A stretch of DNA of 64,000 bases from Solirubrobacterales bacterium (GTDB lineage Bacteria; Actinomycetota; Thermoleophilia; Solirubrobacterales; Solirubrobacteraceae). The notes under the pieces are model-generated. The model was not told where the DNA came from and ran no database searches. It saw only the letters and a list, made by a program, of their open reading frames with translations. Numbering within the stretch: position 1 is the stretch's first letter; each line of letters opens with the position of its first letter. This document shows, one piece after another, positions 27,376 through 35,543 of the stretch. The stretch is taken from positions 1-64,000 of the forward strand of contig PKXY01000034.1 in NCBI GenBank assembly GCA_003132505.1, read 5' to 3'. Made by a program: the position numbers and the translations under genes.

Positions 27376-28085
27376 GCCTGCGCGCCGATCCGCGTGCGCC
27401 CGGTCTGCACGTCGGCGACGACGTGTCGATTGGCGCCGATGTGCTGCTCGGCGCCGGCGTCACGATTCACGACGGCACGATAATCGGCCCGCGCAGCGTG
27501 ATCGAAGACGGAGTGGTGCTCGGGAAGCGGCCCCAGCTTGCGCGGCACTCGACGGCAGTGCGCGGCCCGCTTCCCGGCCTCGCTCTCGGTGCCGAGGTGA
27601 CAGTGTGCGCAGGAGTGGTCGTCTTCGCTGGAGCGACGATCGAGGACCGCGTGATACTCGGGGATCAATCGTTCGTGCGCGAGCGGTCGCGGATCGGCGC
27701 CGGTGCGACGGTCGGTCGCGGCAGCGTGGTTGAGCCGGACGTAACCATCGGCGCCCGCTCACGCGTTCAGTCGAACGTGTATCTGACGCGCGGCACGCTG
27801 CTCGAGGAGGACGTCTTCGTCGGGCCGGGCGTCGTCACGACGAACGACGACACAATGGCCCGTCACGACCCCACCGACGAACTGCGCGGCGCGAAGCTAC
27901 GCCGGGCCTGCCGGATCGGTGGCGGCGCGGTCCTCGTGCCGGGCGTCGAGATCGGGGAGGAGGCCTATGTGGCCGCCGGGGCGGTCGTCACGCGCGACGT
28001 CGCCCCACGCACGGTCGTGATGGGTGTGCCCGCCAGGCCTGTGCGCGAGGTCGACGACGCGGATCTGCTGGAGCTCTGGCGCTAG
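27372..28085 (+). CDS. Left-handed beta-helix sugar N-acetyltransferase (WbpD-like)
   Basis: A 237-residue hexapeptide-repeat acetyltransferase. Repeats such as VSIGADVLLGAGVTIHDGTIIG, ARSRVQSNVYLTRGTLLEED and IGGGAVLVPGVEIGEEAYVAAGAVV run over nearly the whole chain and end with PARPVREV. WbpD-type enzymes acetylate the 3-amino group of the UDP-2-acetamido-3-amino uronic acid. One stretch between the helix coils (KRPQLARHSTAVRGPLPG) forms the usual external loop. It is the last gene of a four-gene coupled run; TAG is followed by a separate promoter. Confidence 0.87.
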   Translation: MSLRADPRAPGLHVGDDVSIGADVLLGAGVTIHDGTIIGPRSVIEDGVVLGKRPQLARHSTAVRGPLPGLALGAEVTVCAGVVVFAGATIEDRVILGDQSFVRERSRIGAGATVGRGSVVEPDVTIGARSRVQSNVYLTRGTLLEEDVFVGPGVVTTNDDTMARHDPTDELRGAKLRRACRIGGGAVLVPGVEIGEEAYVAAGAVVTRDVAPRTVVMGVPARPVREVDDADLLELWR

Positions 28086-28132
28086 CCACACGCAGCTCTG
28101 GCCCGCTCTCGCGGTAGACGCCGCGCCGCTCC

Positions 28133-28138
28133 TATAAT
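28133..28138 (+). promoter_or_regulatory. -10 element TATAAT
   Basis: A consensus TATAAT in very GC-rich DNA, ending 9 nt before the ATG at 28148, with no Shine-Dalgarno. Confidence 0.6.
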
Positions 28139-28147
28139 CGGGCCGCG

Positions 28148-29035
28148 ATGGTGAGCCAGCAGCCCCCGGCAGAGCTGATCCGCCGGGTTGGTTGGAGTAT
28201 CCACTCGCGTGATCCGCAGGAGGTCTACGAGCAGCGCGGGCGTGAGCAGTGGGAGTTCACCTGCTCACTGCTGCCGGAAGACTGGAGCTTCGCCGGCCGG
28301 CGCGTGCTCGACTTCGGTTGCGGCATCGGCCGGATGCTTCGCAACGGAGCAGAGCACGATCCCGCCGGCGAATACTGGGGCTGTGACATCGATGCGCGCA
28401 GCATCGCGTGGCTGGAGCAGAACGCGTCGCCGCCGCTGCATGTGTTCCGCGCCCCCGAGCTGCCGCCGACCTCGCTGCCCGACGCCCACTTCGACCTGAT
28501 CTATGCCTACTCGGTCTTCACCCACCTGAGCGACTCGTGGAGCGCCTGGCTGGTCGAGCTGCACCGCTTGCTGAAAGACGACGGCATCCTGGTCGCGACC
28601 GTCGTTGGCCCGGGTCAGACAGACTTCATGGGCCTCCCGATTGGAGAGGACGACGTCGGCATGAACGTCTTTGCGCCCTACACGCCGTGGGACGGCGGCG
28701 GGCCGCTGATCTTCCATTCGCGCTGGTGGCTGCGCGCGCACTGGGGGCGACTGTTCGACATCACCGAGCTGCGCGACGGCGAGCCGTCCGGCTCGCCGCC
28801 GCTCTACGGCCAGGGCGTCGTTGTGATGCGCAAGCGGCCGGGCGCGCTGACGATCGCCGAGCTCGAGCGACCGCAGCGCGATGAGCCGCGCGAGTGGTCG
28901 GCGCTGCACAACAACATCGCCTCGCTGAGCCGCGAGCTGAGCTGGCACACGATCTATCTGACGAGCCGGAGCTGGCGCCTGACCGCTCCGCTGCGGGCCG
29001 TCGGCCGCTGGCTTCGGGGCCGGCGCACGCGGTAA
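28148..29035 (+). CDS. Class I SAM methyltransferase
   Basis: A 295-residue methyltransferase. It has RRVLDFGCGIGRMLRN (SAM site), YWGCDIDARSIAWLEQN, FDLIYAYSVFTHLSDSWSAWLVELHRLLKDDGILVATVVG, and an acidic GPLIFHSRWW block common in glycan methyltransferases. The C-terminal helix (LSRELSWHTIYLTSRSWRLT) ends in a basic RWLRGRRTR, and such tails are often seen attached to glycosyltransferase-associated proteins. It stands alone under its own TATAAT. The acceptor is unknown. Confidence 0.83.
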   Translation: MVSQQPPAELIRRVGWSIHSRDPQEVYEQRGREQWEFTCSLLPEDWSFAGRRVLDFGCGIGRMLRNGAEHDPAGEYWGCDIDARSIAWLEQNASPPLHVFRAPELPPTSLPDAHFDLIYAYSVFTHLSDSWSAWLVELHRLLKDDGILVATVVGPGQTDFMGLPIGEDDVGMNVFAPYTPWDGGGPLIFHSRWWLRAHWGRLFDITELRDGEPSGSPPLYGQGVVVMRKRPGALTIAELERPQRDEPREWSALHNNIASLSRELSWHTIYLTSRSWRLTAPLRAVGRWLRGRRTR

Positions 29036-29107
29036 TTGTCGAACGGGATGTAGGCGTAGCCGCCGACGACGTCAGGGCGCGAACACCGCTGCGACCGAGT
29101 CAAGGTT

Positions 29108-30106
29108 CTAGGCGCGTGGGCGAGCCAGGCGTGCTGGCTCGTCGGAAACGATCGGTTCGCGCTGCTGGGACTCCAAGCCGTACGTCGACTCGACGATGAA
29201 CTTTGGTCGGTGCCGCGCTTCGTCATAGATACGGCCAACGTATTCGCCGATCACGCCGAGTGAAAGCATCTGGATGCCGCTGAAAAAAGCTACGACGATC
29301 ACGACCGTCGGGTTGCCGATCGGGAATCCGACTCCGCCGATCTTTGCGACGGCGTAGGCCACCGCAAGCAGAAAGGCCAGCATCGCGAAAACGATGCCCG
29401 CGAGTGAGATCAACTGCAGCGGGTAGCGGGAGAATCCGACGATTCCGTTGAGGCCGATCCGCAAGGATCCGTACAAGCGGCTGTAGCTGCTGCGGCCGCT
29501 GGCACGCGGCGCACGGTCGTAGGGGACGGTGGTCTGACTGAACCCGACGAGCGCGACGAGGCCTCGCAGGAAGCCGTGGCTCTCTGTGAGTGAGAGCACG
29601 TTGTCGACGACGCGGCGGCTGAGGAGGCGATAGTCGCCGGTGTCGGGCGGGATATCGACTTCTGAGATCCGCGCGATCACGCGGTACCCCGCCCACGCCA
29701 CGACGCGTCTGAGGAGAGTTTCGCCTGCCCGTCTCGATCGTCGCGCGGAGACGACGTCGTAACCCTCGTGCCAGCGCTCGATCAACGCGGGGATCAACTC
29801 CGGCGGATCCTGGAGGTCGCAATCCATCACCACGGTTGCGTCGCCAGAGGCATAAGAGAGCCCCGCGAGCGTCGCCATCGGCTGCCCGAAGCGCCGCGAC
29901 AAGCGCACCATCTTGACTCGCAGGTCGCGCTCCCGCAGCTGAACGATCAGCTCGGCGGTACGGTCAGTCGGAGCGTCCAACGCGAAGATCAGCTCCCATT
30001 CGAGGTCAGGTTGAGCATCGAGTACTGCCGCGACGCGTTTGTAGAGAGCAAGAACATTGCCCTCCTCGTTGTATGTCGGTACGACGATGCTCAGCAGCTC
30101 GGTCAT
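29108..30106 (-). CDS. GT2 polyprenyl-phosphate glycosyltransferase (GtrB/ArnC-like)
   Basis: A 332-residue protein. The GT-A domain carries SIVVPTYNEEGNVLALYKRV, VVMDCDLQDPPELIPALI and SRRAGETLLRR. Two membrane helices follow near 235-257 and 268-292 (ISLAGIVFAMLAFLLAVAYAVA and VVIVVAFFSGIQMLSLGVIG), then GRIYDEARHRPKFIVE. This layout is that of enzymes that load a sugar on polyprenyl phosphate for use on the outer face. It is the third gene of a minus-strand run in which stop and start overlap as ATGA, after a methyltransferase and a membrane glycosyltransferase that could use its product. Confidence 0.9.
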   Translation of the reverse strand: MTELLSIVVPTYNEEGNVLALYKRVAAVLDAQPDLEWELIFALDAPTDRTAELIVQLRERDLRVKMVRLSRRFGQPMATLAGLSYASGDATVVMDCDLQDPPELIPALIERWHEGYDVVSARRSRRAGETLLRRVVAWAGYRVIARISEVDIPPDTGDYRLLSRRVVDNVLSLTESHGFLRGLVALVGFSQTTVPYDRAPRASGRSSYSRLYGSLRIGLNGIVGFSRYPLQLISLAGIVFAMLAFLLAVAYAVAKIGGVGFPIGNPTVVIVVAFFSGIQMLSLGVIGEYVGRIYDEARHRPKFIVESTYGLESQQREPIVSDEPARLARPRA

Positions 30107-30996
30107 GCTCGGGAGCGCGTCGCGCGTAGCACGACCAGGGACCGTATTCCGAAAGGAGGCTTGACGCCATATTCGCCCAGTCGCTCCTCGAGCCGCCTCA
30201 GGCGTGGTGCGATTGCTGACTCGCCCGTGCGTGCGATGTCGTCGGCGACGCGTTGGGCGAGCTCGTCCCCTTCGAGCTTGCCGTAGCGAAGCCTGTTGTA
30301 GCGCTTCACGAGCCAGAACGCCGGATACACAAGTCCAGCCAGGTAGGTGTCTTCAAGGACTTCAAGGCCGGCATCACGGCCTTTCCTCGCCAGCTCATGG
30401 CGTGCATAGCGGCGCTCGTGGTCTAGGAAGCGATCGTAGTAGTCATATGTTCCCGGACCGGCGGGGACGACGAGCACGGCGCGCGCGCCCGGTTTGAGCA
30501 CTCGTGCGAACTCCTCGAGCACGCTGTGATCGTCAGCTATGTGCTCGAGCACGTTCGCGCTGACGAGAGCGTCCACGCTGGCGGAGGCGAGCGGCAGGTC
30601 GCGGGCGTCGGCGCGCAGGAGGCGCGCGCTCGGTAGCACCTCGTGCGCCTTGCGCAGGCCGGACGGCACGAGATCTATGCCGACCAGTCTCGCCGCTGGA
30701 AAGCTTGCCGCGAGGTCCTCGAGCAAATATCCGGTCGACGCCCCCACGTCGACAACGGTTGCCTCTGGTCCAAGCCTCCCAATGCGCGCCACGATCGCGT
30801 CTCGGGTCCAGGCCTCGAGGAAATGCTCGCGGCCGCTCTCTTCGTGGAAAACCTCGAGATCGTCAGACCAGTTCACCGAGGTTTCGTCGTCCACGTATGA
30901 GAGGAACGGAGTGCAGGAGCCATCTTCCTGAACCCAGCCGCGGTCGTAGCGCGGAAGCCGCTCGCTGCCTGGCGGGACCTTGATGAGCTCGCTCAT
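30103..30996 (-). CDS. Class I SAM methyltransferase
   Basis: A 297-residue methyltransferase with an N-terminal helix-rich lead (SDDLEVFHEESGREHFLEAW), the SAM site TVVDVGASTGYLLEDLAASF, GIDLVPSGLRKAHEVLPSA, ARDLPLASASVDALVSANVLEHIADDHSVLEEFARVLKPG and VVPAGPGTYDYYDRFLDHERRY. The last part resembles methyltransferases found with GtrB-type GT2s. It overlaps both neighbours by 4 bp, so the trio is coupled. The acceptor is unknown. Confidence 0.85.
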   Translation of the reverse strand: MSELIKVPPGSERLPRYDRGWVQEDGSCTPFLSYVDDETSVNWSDDLEVFHEESGREHFLEAWTRDAIVARIGRLGPEATVVDVGASTGYLLEDLAASFPAARLVGIDLVPSGLRKAHEVLPSARLLRADARDLPLASASVDALVSANVLEHIADDHSVLEEFARVLKPGARAVLVVPAGPGTYDYYDRFLDHERRYARHELARKGRDAGLEVLEDTYLAGLVYPAFWLVKRYNRLRYGKLEGDELAQRVADDIARTGESAIAPRLRRLEERLGEYGVKPPFGIRSLVVLRATRSRA

Positions 30997-32366
30997 GTGG
31001 GAGCCGCACCTCGAGTGCCCGCGCTACCGAAGCGCGGTCTGAGGACCCGTCCACATGCAACCGTGCCGATCGCGGCGAAAATGATGAGCATCGGACGCGC
31101 CTCGATCGAGTAGCGACCTTCGATGTGAAAGACGAGGTGTAATAGTGACAGATACAGAGCTACCACCCATAGCGGCCAGCTACGAAGCAGCATGTGACGC
31201 CGACGGCTCTCTAACGCGCCAATGAGGCCTAACGCGATAAGCATCACGTACTGTGCCCAGCCGAGGACATTGATGATCTTGTGACCTTCATTCGGCGGGA
31301 AGACGGTGGGCTGCCAGAGGTAAAGCTCACGCTTGGGAATGCTCTCGATGATCCGAGCCGCGGACAGGCGGTCGAAGATCTTTTCGGCGGCACGCGTATA
31401 AGCGGCGTCGGCGGCGACGGCTTCCTTTGCTCCGGGTTTGGCGTGAACCGATTTGTCGATGACCGTAAGCTGGTGCAGAAGCGTGTCGAAGTCAGTGCTG
31501 GTCATGGCATCAGAAATAGTTCCTGCGTACTGATCTGCCGAGGCCAGGAGGCTGGCCCCCGAGTCGGCCGAGACGGGAACGAGCTTTCCTGTCAGGTCAT
31601 GGTTGCGGATGGTCCACGGTAACAGCGCAACGACAAAAATTCCGACAACGATTCCCGGGCGGATCCAACGTTCGCGCGATCGGAGGCTGCCTGCACCACC
31701 TAGGAACAGCGCGACGGCGGCGATGACCAGAAGCGGAGCAAAGTCTGGGCGCACGTACGTCAACGCCGCGATGGTAAGGCCCAGTCCACAGACCGTCAGC
31801 CGCGAGTTGGGAGTCCGCCGCAGCAAGCGAACAAGTAGCAGCAAAGCGAGTGTGACCAGTAAGCACGTTGTGATCTCGGTGAGGGTGTACCAGGCGAGTC
31901 CGAGAAGAGGGAGGTAGGTAGCCGTCAAAACGCCCGCTACGCGTCCGACCAATTCGCCGACGAGCTCGCGTCCGATGCCGTGCACCAACCAAGCGATCAC
32001 GGCGACCATGGCGAATTGGCAGATGCGCAACATCAATACCTGGCCGATGCCTAGGTGAATCGCCAGAAAGTCAAAGACCACGAGGACTGCCGGATACCCG
32101 GGTGCCCTTGTGATGTTCTCCAAAAGCGGCGGCGAAGGCGCTGTCGAGTACACGCCATGGAAAAGGAGGTTGTGGGCCAGGTGGTTGTAGTCCGGTCCGT
32201 CGCCGCCAGTCATCGGAGTGGTGTCCACGCCAAATCCGACGAGAATCACGAGCGCCTCTACCGATACCAGGGCGAAGTACCACGTCAACGGGCTACGAAG
32301 GATCGGGCGCCACCACGCTCCAGGTGCGGCCCCAGCGGATCCAGTAGCGCCTCGAGGCTCGGCCAC
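30993..32366 (-). CDS. Integral membrane glycosyltransferase (GT39/ArnT-like fold)
   Basis: A 457-residue membrane protein with about ten helices. After the first helix an acidic outside loop holds GGDGPDYNHLAHNLLFHGVY and NITRAPGYPAVLVVF. This has the position and pattern of the catalytic Asp loop of GT-C enzymes such as the PMT/ArnT group. Later parts include LTYVRPDFAPLL and a hydrophilic segment around 270-340. Such proteins use polyprenyl-phosphate sugars outside the membrane, and the GtrB-like partner is encoded in the same run. It starts with GTG at 32366, 62 bp after the aminotransferase. Confidence 0.8.
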   Translation of the reverse strand: MAEPRGATGSAGAAPGAWWRPILRSPLTWYFALVSVEALVILVGFGVDTTPMTGGDGPDYNHLAHNLLFHGVYSTAPSPPLLENITRAPGYPAVLVVFDFLAIHLGIGQVLMLRICQFAMVAVIAWLVHGIGRELVGELVGRVAGVLTATYLPLLGLAWYTLTEITTCLLVTLALLLLVRLLRRTPNSRLTVCGLGLTIAALTYVRPDFAPLLVIAAVALFLGGAGSLRSRERWIRPGIVVGIFVVALLPWTIRNHDLTGKLVPVSADSGASLLASADQYAGTISDAMTSTDFDTLLHQLTVIDKSVHAKPGAKEAVAADAAYTRAAEKIFDRLSAARIIESIPKRELYLWQPTVFPPNEGHKIINVLGWAQYVMLIALGLIGALESRRRHMLLRSWPLWVVALYLSLLHLVFHIEGRYSIEARPMLIIFAAIGTVACGRVLRPRFGSAGTRGAAPT

Positions 32367-32428
32367 GCGCGAAACCTATCGAACGGCGGGGAGTGCTTTC
32401 CACGGTCGGCCTCCGATCGGCCGGACGC

Positions 32429-33502
32429 TTACAAGGCCGCGCGCACGACCTCGGCGATCTCCGCAACCCGCGCGACACTCAGCAGCGGGCCGATCGGCAG
32501 CGCGAGATTCGTGCGCGCTGCGGCGTCGGTCCCGGGCAGGGTGAGCGCCGCACGCAGCGCCGGCTGGCGGTGGATCGGTGTGCGGTAGTAGCCGCGGCTT
32601 TCGATCCCGGCAGCGCTGAGTGCCAGCTTCAGCTGGTCTGCCCGTTCGCTGCGAATGACATACAGATGCCACGCGGGCTCCGAGCCGACGGTTGCGAGCG
32701 GGAGCGAGACGACCTCGTCGAGTCGGGCCGACGCGTAGCTGCGTGCCGCCGCGCGCCGGCCGTCCGACCAGGCGTCGAGGTGGGGGAGCTGAACCCGTAG
32801 GATCGCCGCCTGGAGCTCATCGAGGCGCGAGTTGTAACCGAGCTGTTCGAAGGTCTCCTTGTCGCGCGAGCCGTGGAAACGCAGCCAGCGCGCGCGATCG
32901 GCGATCGTGGTGTCGTTCGTCGTGATCGCGCCGGCGTCGCCGAATGCACCGAGGTTCTTCGACGGGTAGAAGCTGAACGTTGCCGCCGTGCCCAGCGCTC
33001 CCGGCCGACCGTTCGGCCCGAGCGATCCGGCTGCCTGGGCCGCATCCTCGAGCACCGGCACGCCGAGCGCCTCGATCTCCACGACCGGGGCGACGTTGCC
33101 GAACAGATGCACCGCTATCACTGCCTTGGTGCGCGGCGTGAGCACCGAAGCCACCGTCGCGGCGGTGACGCAGAACGTCTCCGGGTCGATGTCGCAAAAC
33201 ACAGGTGTGGCGCCGGTGGGCGGGATCGCCTCGGCGCTCGCGTAGAACGAGAACGACGGCACCACGACCTCGTCGCCTGGGCCAACACCCATCGCGCGCA
33301 ACGCGATCGTCAACGCGTCCGTGCCGTTGGCGACGCCGATCGTATGCGCGGCGCCAACGTAGTCGGCGAATTCTTGCTCGAACGCTTGCACCTCTGGTCC
33401 GAGGATGTAGCGGCCGCGCGCAAGCACGCGCTCGATCGCTTCGCGCAGCTCCGCCTGCAAGGGTGCGAGCGGCGTCGCGGTATCGAACAGCGGAATCGGC
33501 AC
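32429..33502 (-). CDS. DegT/DnrJ/EryC1/StrS aminotransferase (WbpE-like)
   Basis: A 357-residue PLP-dependent sugar aminotransferase. It has GVANGTDALTIALRAMGVGPGDEV (57-79), VPSFSFYASAEAI, LEDAAQAAGS with Asp153 and Gln156, and the Schiff-base Lys182 in SFYPSKNLGAFGDAG. WbpE transfers an amino group from glutamate to the 3-keto sugar made by WbpB-type enzymes. It is encoded on the other strand and 5 kb from the dehydrogenase-oxidoreductase-acetyltransferase set, yet is the only aminotransferase of this kind in the window. GTG at 33502 has TAGCTT 8 nt upstream. Confidence 0.88.
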   Translation of the reverse strand: MPIPLFDTATPLAPLQAELREAIERVLARGRYILGPEVQAFEQEFADYVGAAHTIGVANGTDALTIALRAMGVGPGDEVVVPSFSFYASAEAIPPTGATPVFCDIDPETFCVTAATVASVLTPRTKAVIAVHLFGNVAPVVEIEALGVPVLEDAAQAAGSLGPNGRPGALGTAATFSFYPSKNLGAFGDAGAITTNDTTIADRARWLRFHGSRDKETFEQLGYNSRLDELQAAILRVQLPHLDAWSDGRRAAARSYASARLDEVVSLPLATVGSEPAWHLYVIRSERADQLKLALSAAGIESRGYYRTPIHRQPALRAALTLPGTDAAARTNLALPIGPLLSVARVAEIAEVVRAAL

Positions 33503-33510
33503 GGCGGCTG

Positions 33511-33516
33511 AAGCTA
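33511..33516 (-). promoter_or_regulatory. -10 element TAGCTT
   Basis: TAGCTT on the minus strand ends 8 nt before the aminotransferase GTG, in the 111-bp gap after the methyltransferase-GT2 fusion. Confidence 0.5.
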
Positions 33517-33613
33517 CCGGGTGCGCGCGGCCTTCGCGCGCAGCCCCTTAACGCGCGCATGTCTCGCGTCGGCTCGCGACCGGGCCGGCGAGTGTCGCGA
33601 CCGCAACCGGCGC

Positions 33614-35371
33614 TCAGCGCGGCGCAGGATCGCCTGCCATCTGGCGTTGCGCGTCGCGCTCGGGTTCAAGGTGGGCCGCGGGCGCTCGCAGTAGAGCCCA
33701 GCAACGCAGCCGCCGATGTGCGCGAAAGCGGGCCAGCACCCAAAGCGTCCGCAGCCCATAGTCCACACTTACCGCGAAGGAGACGCTGGATGCCTCCAGG
33801 AAATATTTGGTCGGGATGGGAAGCTCGGTCACGCGCGCGCCACTGTGCACAATTTGAGCAAAAATCTCCTGGTCAAACACGAACCCGTCGCTGTTGCGCA
33901 GAAATGCCACCGTGCGAAGAAACTCGACAGAGTAGGCACGGTATCCGGTGTGGTATTCCGAGTAGTCACGTCGAAACACGCGGTTCTCGACGGCGGTGAG
34001 CAGTCGATTGCCAAGCCACTTCCAGCGGGGCATCCCACCAATGATCGCGTTGTCCTCGAGCAGACGCGAGCCGATGACCACATCGGCGTGACCGTCAACG
34101 ATCGGCTGAGCCATCTCTCCGATCAGCGCCGGGTCGTACTGGCTGTCCGCGTGCACCATCACGACGACGTCCGCGCCGTCGAGCGCCGCCCGCACGTAGC
34201 AGGTCTTCTGGTTCGCGCCGTAACCGCGGTTTGACGGGTGACGGATCACCTCGAATCCCTCACGCAACGCGACGCTCGAGGTTTCGTCGGTACTTGCGTC
34301 ATCAACCAGCAGAGCCCGGTCGGCCGCGCCGGTTGGCAGTCTCCGCGCGACCTCCGGGATCGTCTTGGCGGCGTTGTAGGCGGGCAGCACGACGTGCACC
34401 TTGGCTGCGCCGCCGCGGTCCTTCACGAGGGGCCGAGCGGGTGTCAGCCTCTGAACTCGAGTCGCGAGGATGACCCGCTCATCGCCCAGCGGCAGTGATA
34501 GGGACACTCGTTCACCGATGGCCCTTGCGAGTGCGCCTCCCGGGCGGGCGAGCCGGCGGCTGCGCTCGGCCAGTCCGGCGAACCAGTAGCCGACTGAGAA
34601 CGTCCGGACGTAGGGAACGTCAGTCACCACCGCGAGGCCGCTCCCTGCCAGCAGCTCGAGCAGCGTTCGGCGCGGTATCAGGTAGGTGTGCGCCGGCACC
34701 AGCGCCCACCAGCGCCTGCCGAGCATTCGCGCGGTGAGCGACGAGGGGTCTGGTGTGACGACACACAACAGCCCGCCGGGCCCGAGCAGGTCCCGACAGC
34801 GCGCGATCGTGGCGGGCGGGTCAGGAAGGTGCTCGAGCACGTCAACGAGCGTGATGACATCAAACCGCTCGGCGTCGTCGAGCGCCTCGATCGTCGTCTC
34901 CCGAACGTCGAGGCCGAGGCTGTCCCGCGCGAACGCCGCGGCGGCCATTGAGACTTCGAGGCCGATCGTCTCATAGCCGCGTCTGCGGGCTTCGTCCAGC
35001 ATCAGACCGTGTCCGGCGCCCACATCGAGAAGCCGGCCGCCCGGCATCTGCGCGCCGACCAGATCGAGCAGACGCTCGGCCGTTCTGCGACGACCGAGGT
35101 TCTCGCTCAGATAGGCCTCGTCGCGCATATCTCGATAGAGGTCAGTGAGATCTGTGCGCTCCGCTAGCGCGGGCTGCTGCAAGCCCCCACACTCGCGGCA
35201 ACGCAGGATGTCTGCGTGGGTGCCCAGCGGGTGACTCGTCGGCGAGAGGTCGTCCGGAGCGAGCGTGCCAGGGGCGCCTGCGTAGCGCAACGCAGCTGCG
35301 CCGCCGCAGATTCTGCAAGCGACGTTACCCACTCCGGTGCCTACCGCGCGCCGCTCGCTCGGTCGAGGCAT
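33614..35371 (-). CDS. Fused SAM methyltransferase and GT2 glycosyltransferase
   Basis: About 585 residues in two modules. The first (1-300) has a zinc ribbon (Cys19/Cys22 in ACRICGG, then LRCRECGG), GGRLLDVGAGHGLMLDEARRRG, TLVDVLEHLPDPPATIARCRDLLGPGG and the WALVPAHTYLIPRRTL region of CMAS-like sugar methyltransferases. The second (about 310-560) is a DPM-like GT2 with VHVVLPAYNAAKTIPEVAR, LLVDDASTDETSS, NRGYGANQKTCYVRAA, MVHADSQYDPALI and a hydrophobic tail. Both active sites look whole. ATG at 35371 begins the fold; an open frame continues to 35692 but would overlap the divergent gene. Confidence 0.85.
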   Translation of the reverse strand: MPRPSERRAVGTGVGNVACRICGGAAALRYAGAPGTLAPDDLSPTSHPLGTHADILRCRECGGLQQPALAERTDLTDLYRDMRDEAYLSENLGRRRTAERLLDLVGAQMPGGRLLDVGAGHGLMLDEARRRGYETIGLEVSMAAAAFARDSLGLDVRETTIEALDDAERFDVITLVDVLEHLPDPPATIARCRDLLGPGGLLCVVTPDPSSLTARMLGRRWWALVPAHTYLIPRRTLLELLAGSGLAVVTDVPYVRTFSVGYWFAGLAERSRRLARPGGALARAIGERVSLSLPLGDERVILATRVQRLTPARPLVKDRGGAAKVHVVLPAYNAAKTIPEVARRLPTGAADRALLVDDASTDETSSVALREGFEVIRHPSNRGYGANQKTCYVRAALDGADVVVMVHADSQYDPALIGEMAQPIVDGHADVVIGSRLLEDNAIIGGMPRWKWLGNRLLTAVENRVFRRDYSEYHTGYRAYSVEFLRTVAFLRNSDGFVFDQEIFAQIVHSGARVTELPIPTKYFLEASSVSFAVSVDYGLRTLWVLARFRAHRRLRCWALLRAPAAHLEPERDAQRQMAGDPAPR

Positions 35372-35409
35372 CGCGGCCCGCTCGCCGCTCCTCGGCAGCG
35401 GAGGAATGC

Positions 35410-35450
35410 AAGTCCGCGGCTCATGATCGAAAGTCCGCGGCTCATGATCG
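35410..35450. repeat. Two 20-bp direct repeats in a divergent promoter region
   Basis: AAGTCCGCGGCTCATGATCG occurs at 35410-35429 and again at 35431-35450, a period of 21 bp or two helical turns. Each copy holds two palindromes, CCGCGG and TCATGA. The pair lies between the divergent starts at 35371 and 35544, a fitting place for an operator. Confidence 0.7.
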
Positions 35451-35527
35451 TACGGTGGCGCGACATCGCGGGAGTGTAACCAAGCCGGTGAGAACGCGTC
35501 CGTGCTTATACCCTCGGATGCCTGCGT

Positions 35528-35533
35528 TAGGGT
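35528..35533 (+). promoter_or_regulatory. -10 element TAGGGT
   Basis: TAGGGT ends 10 nt before ATG 35544 and supports that start over GTG 35502. Confidence 0.45.
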
Positions 35534-35543
35534 GGGCGCTTTG

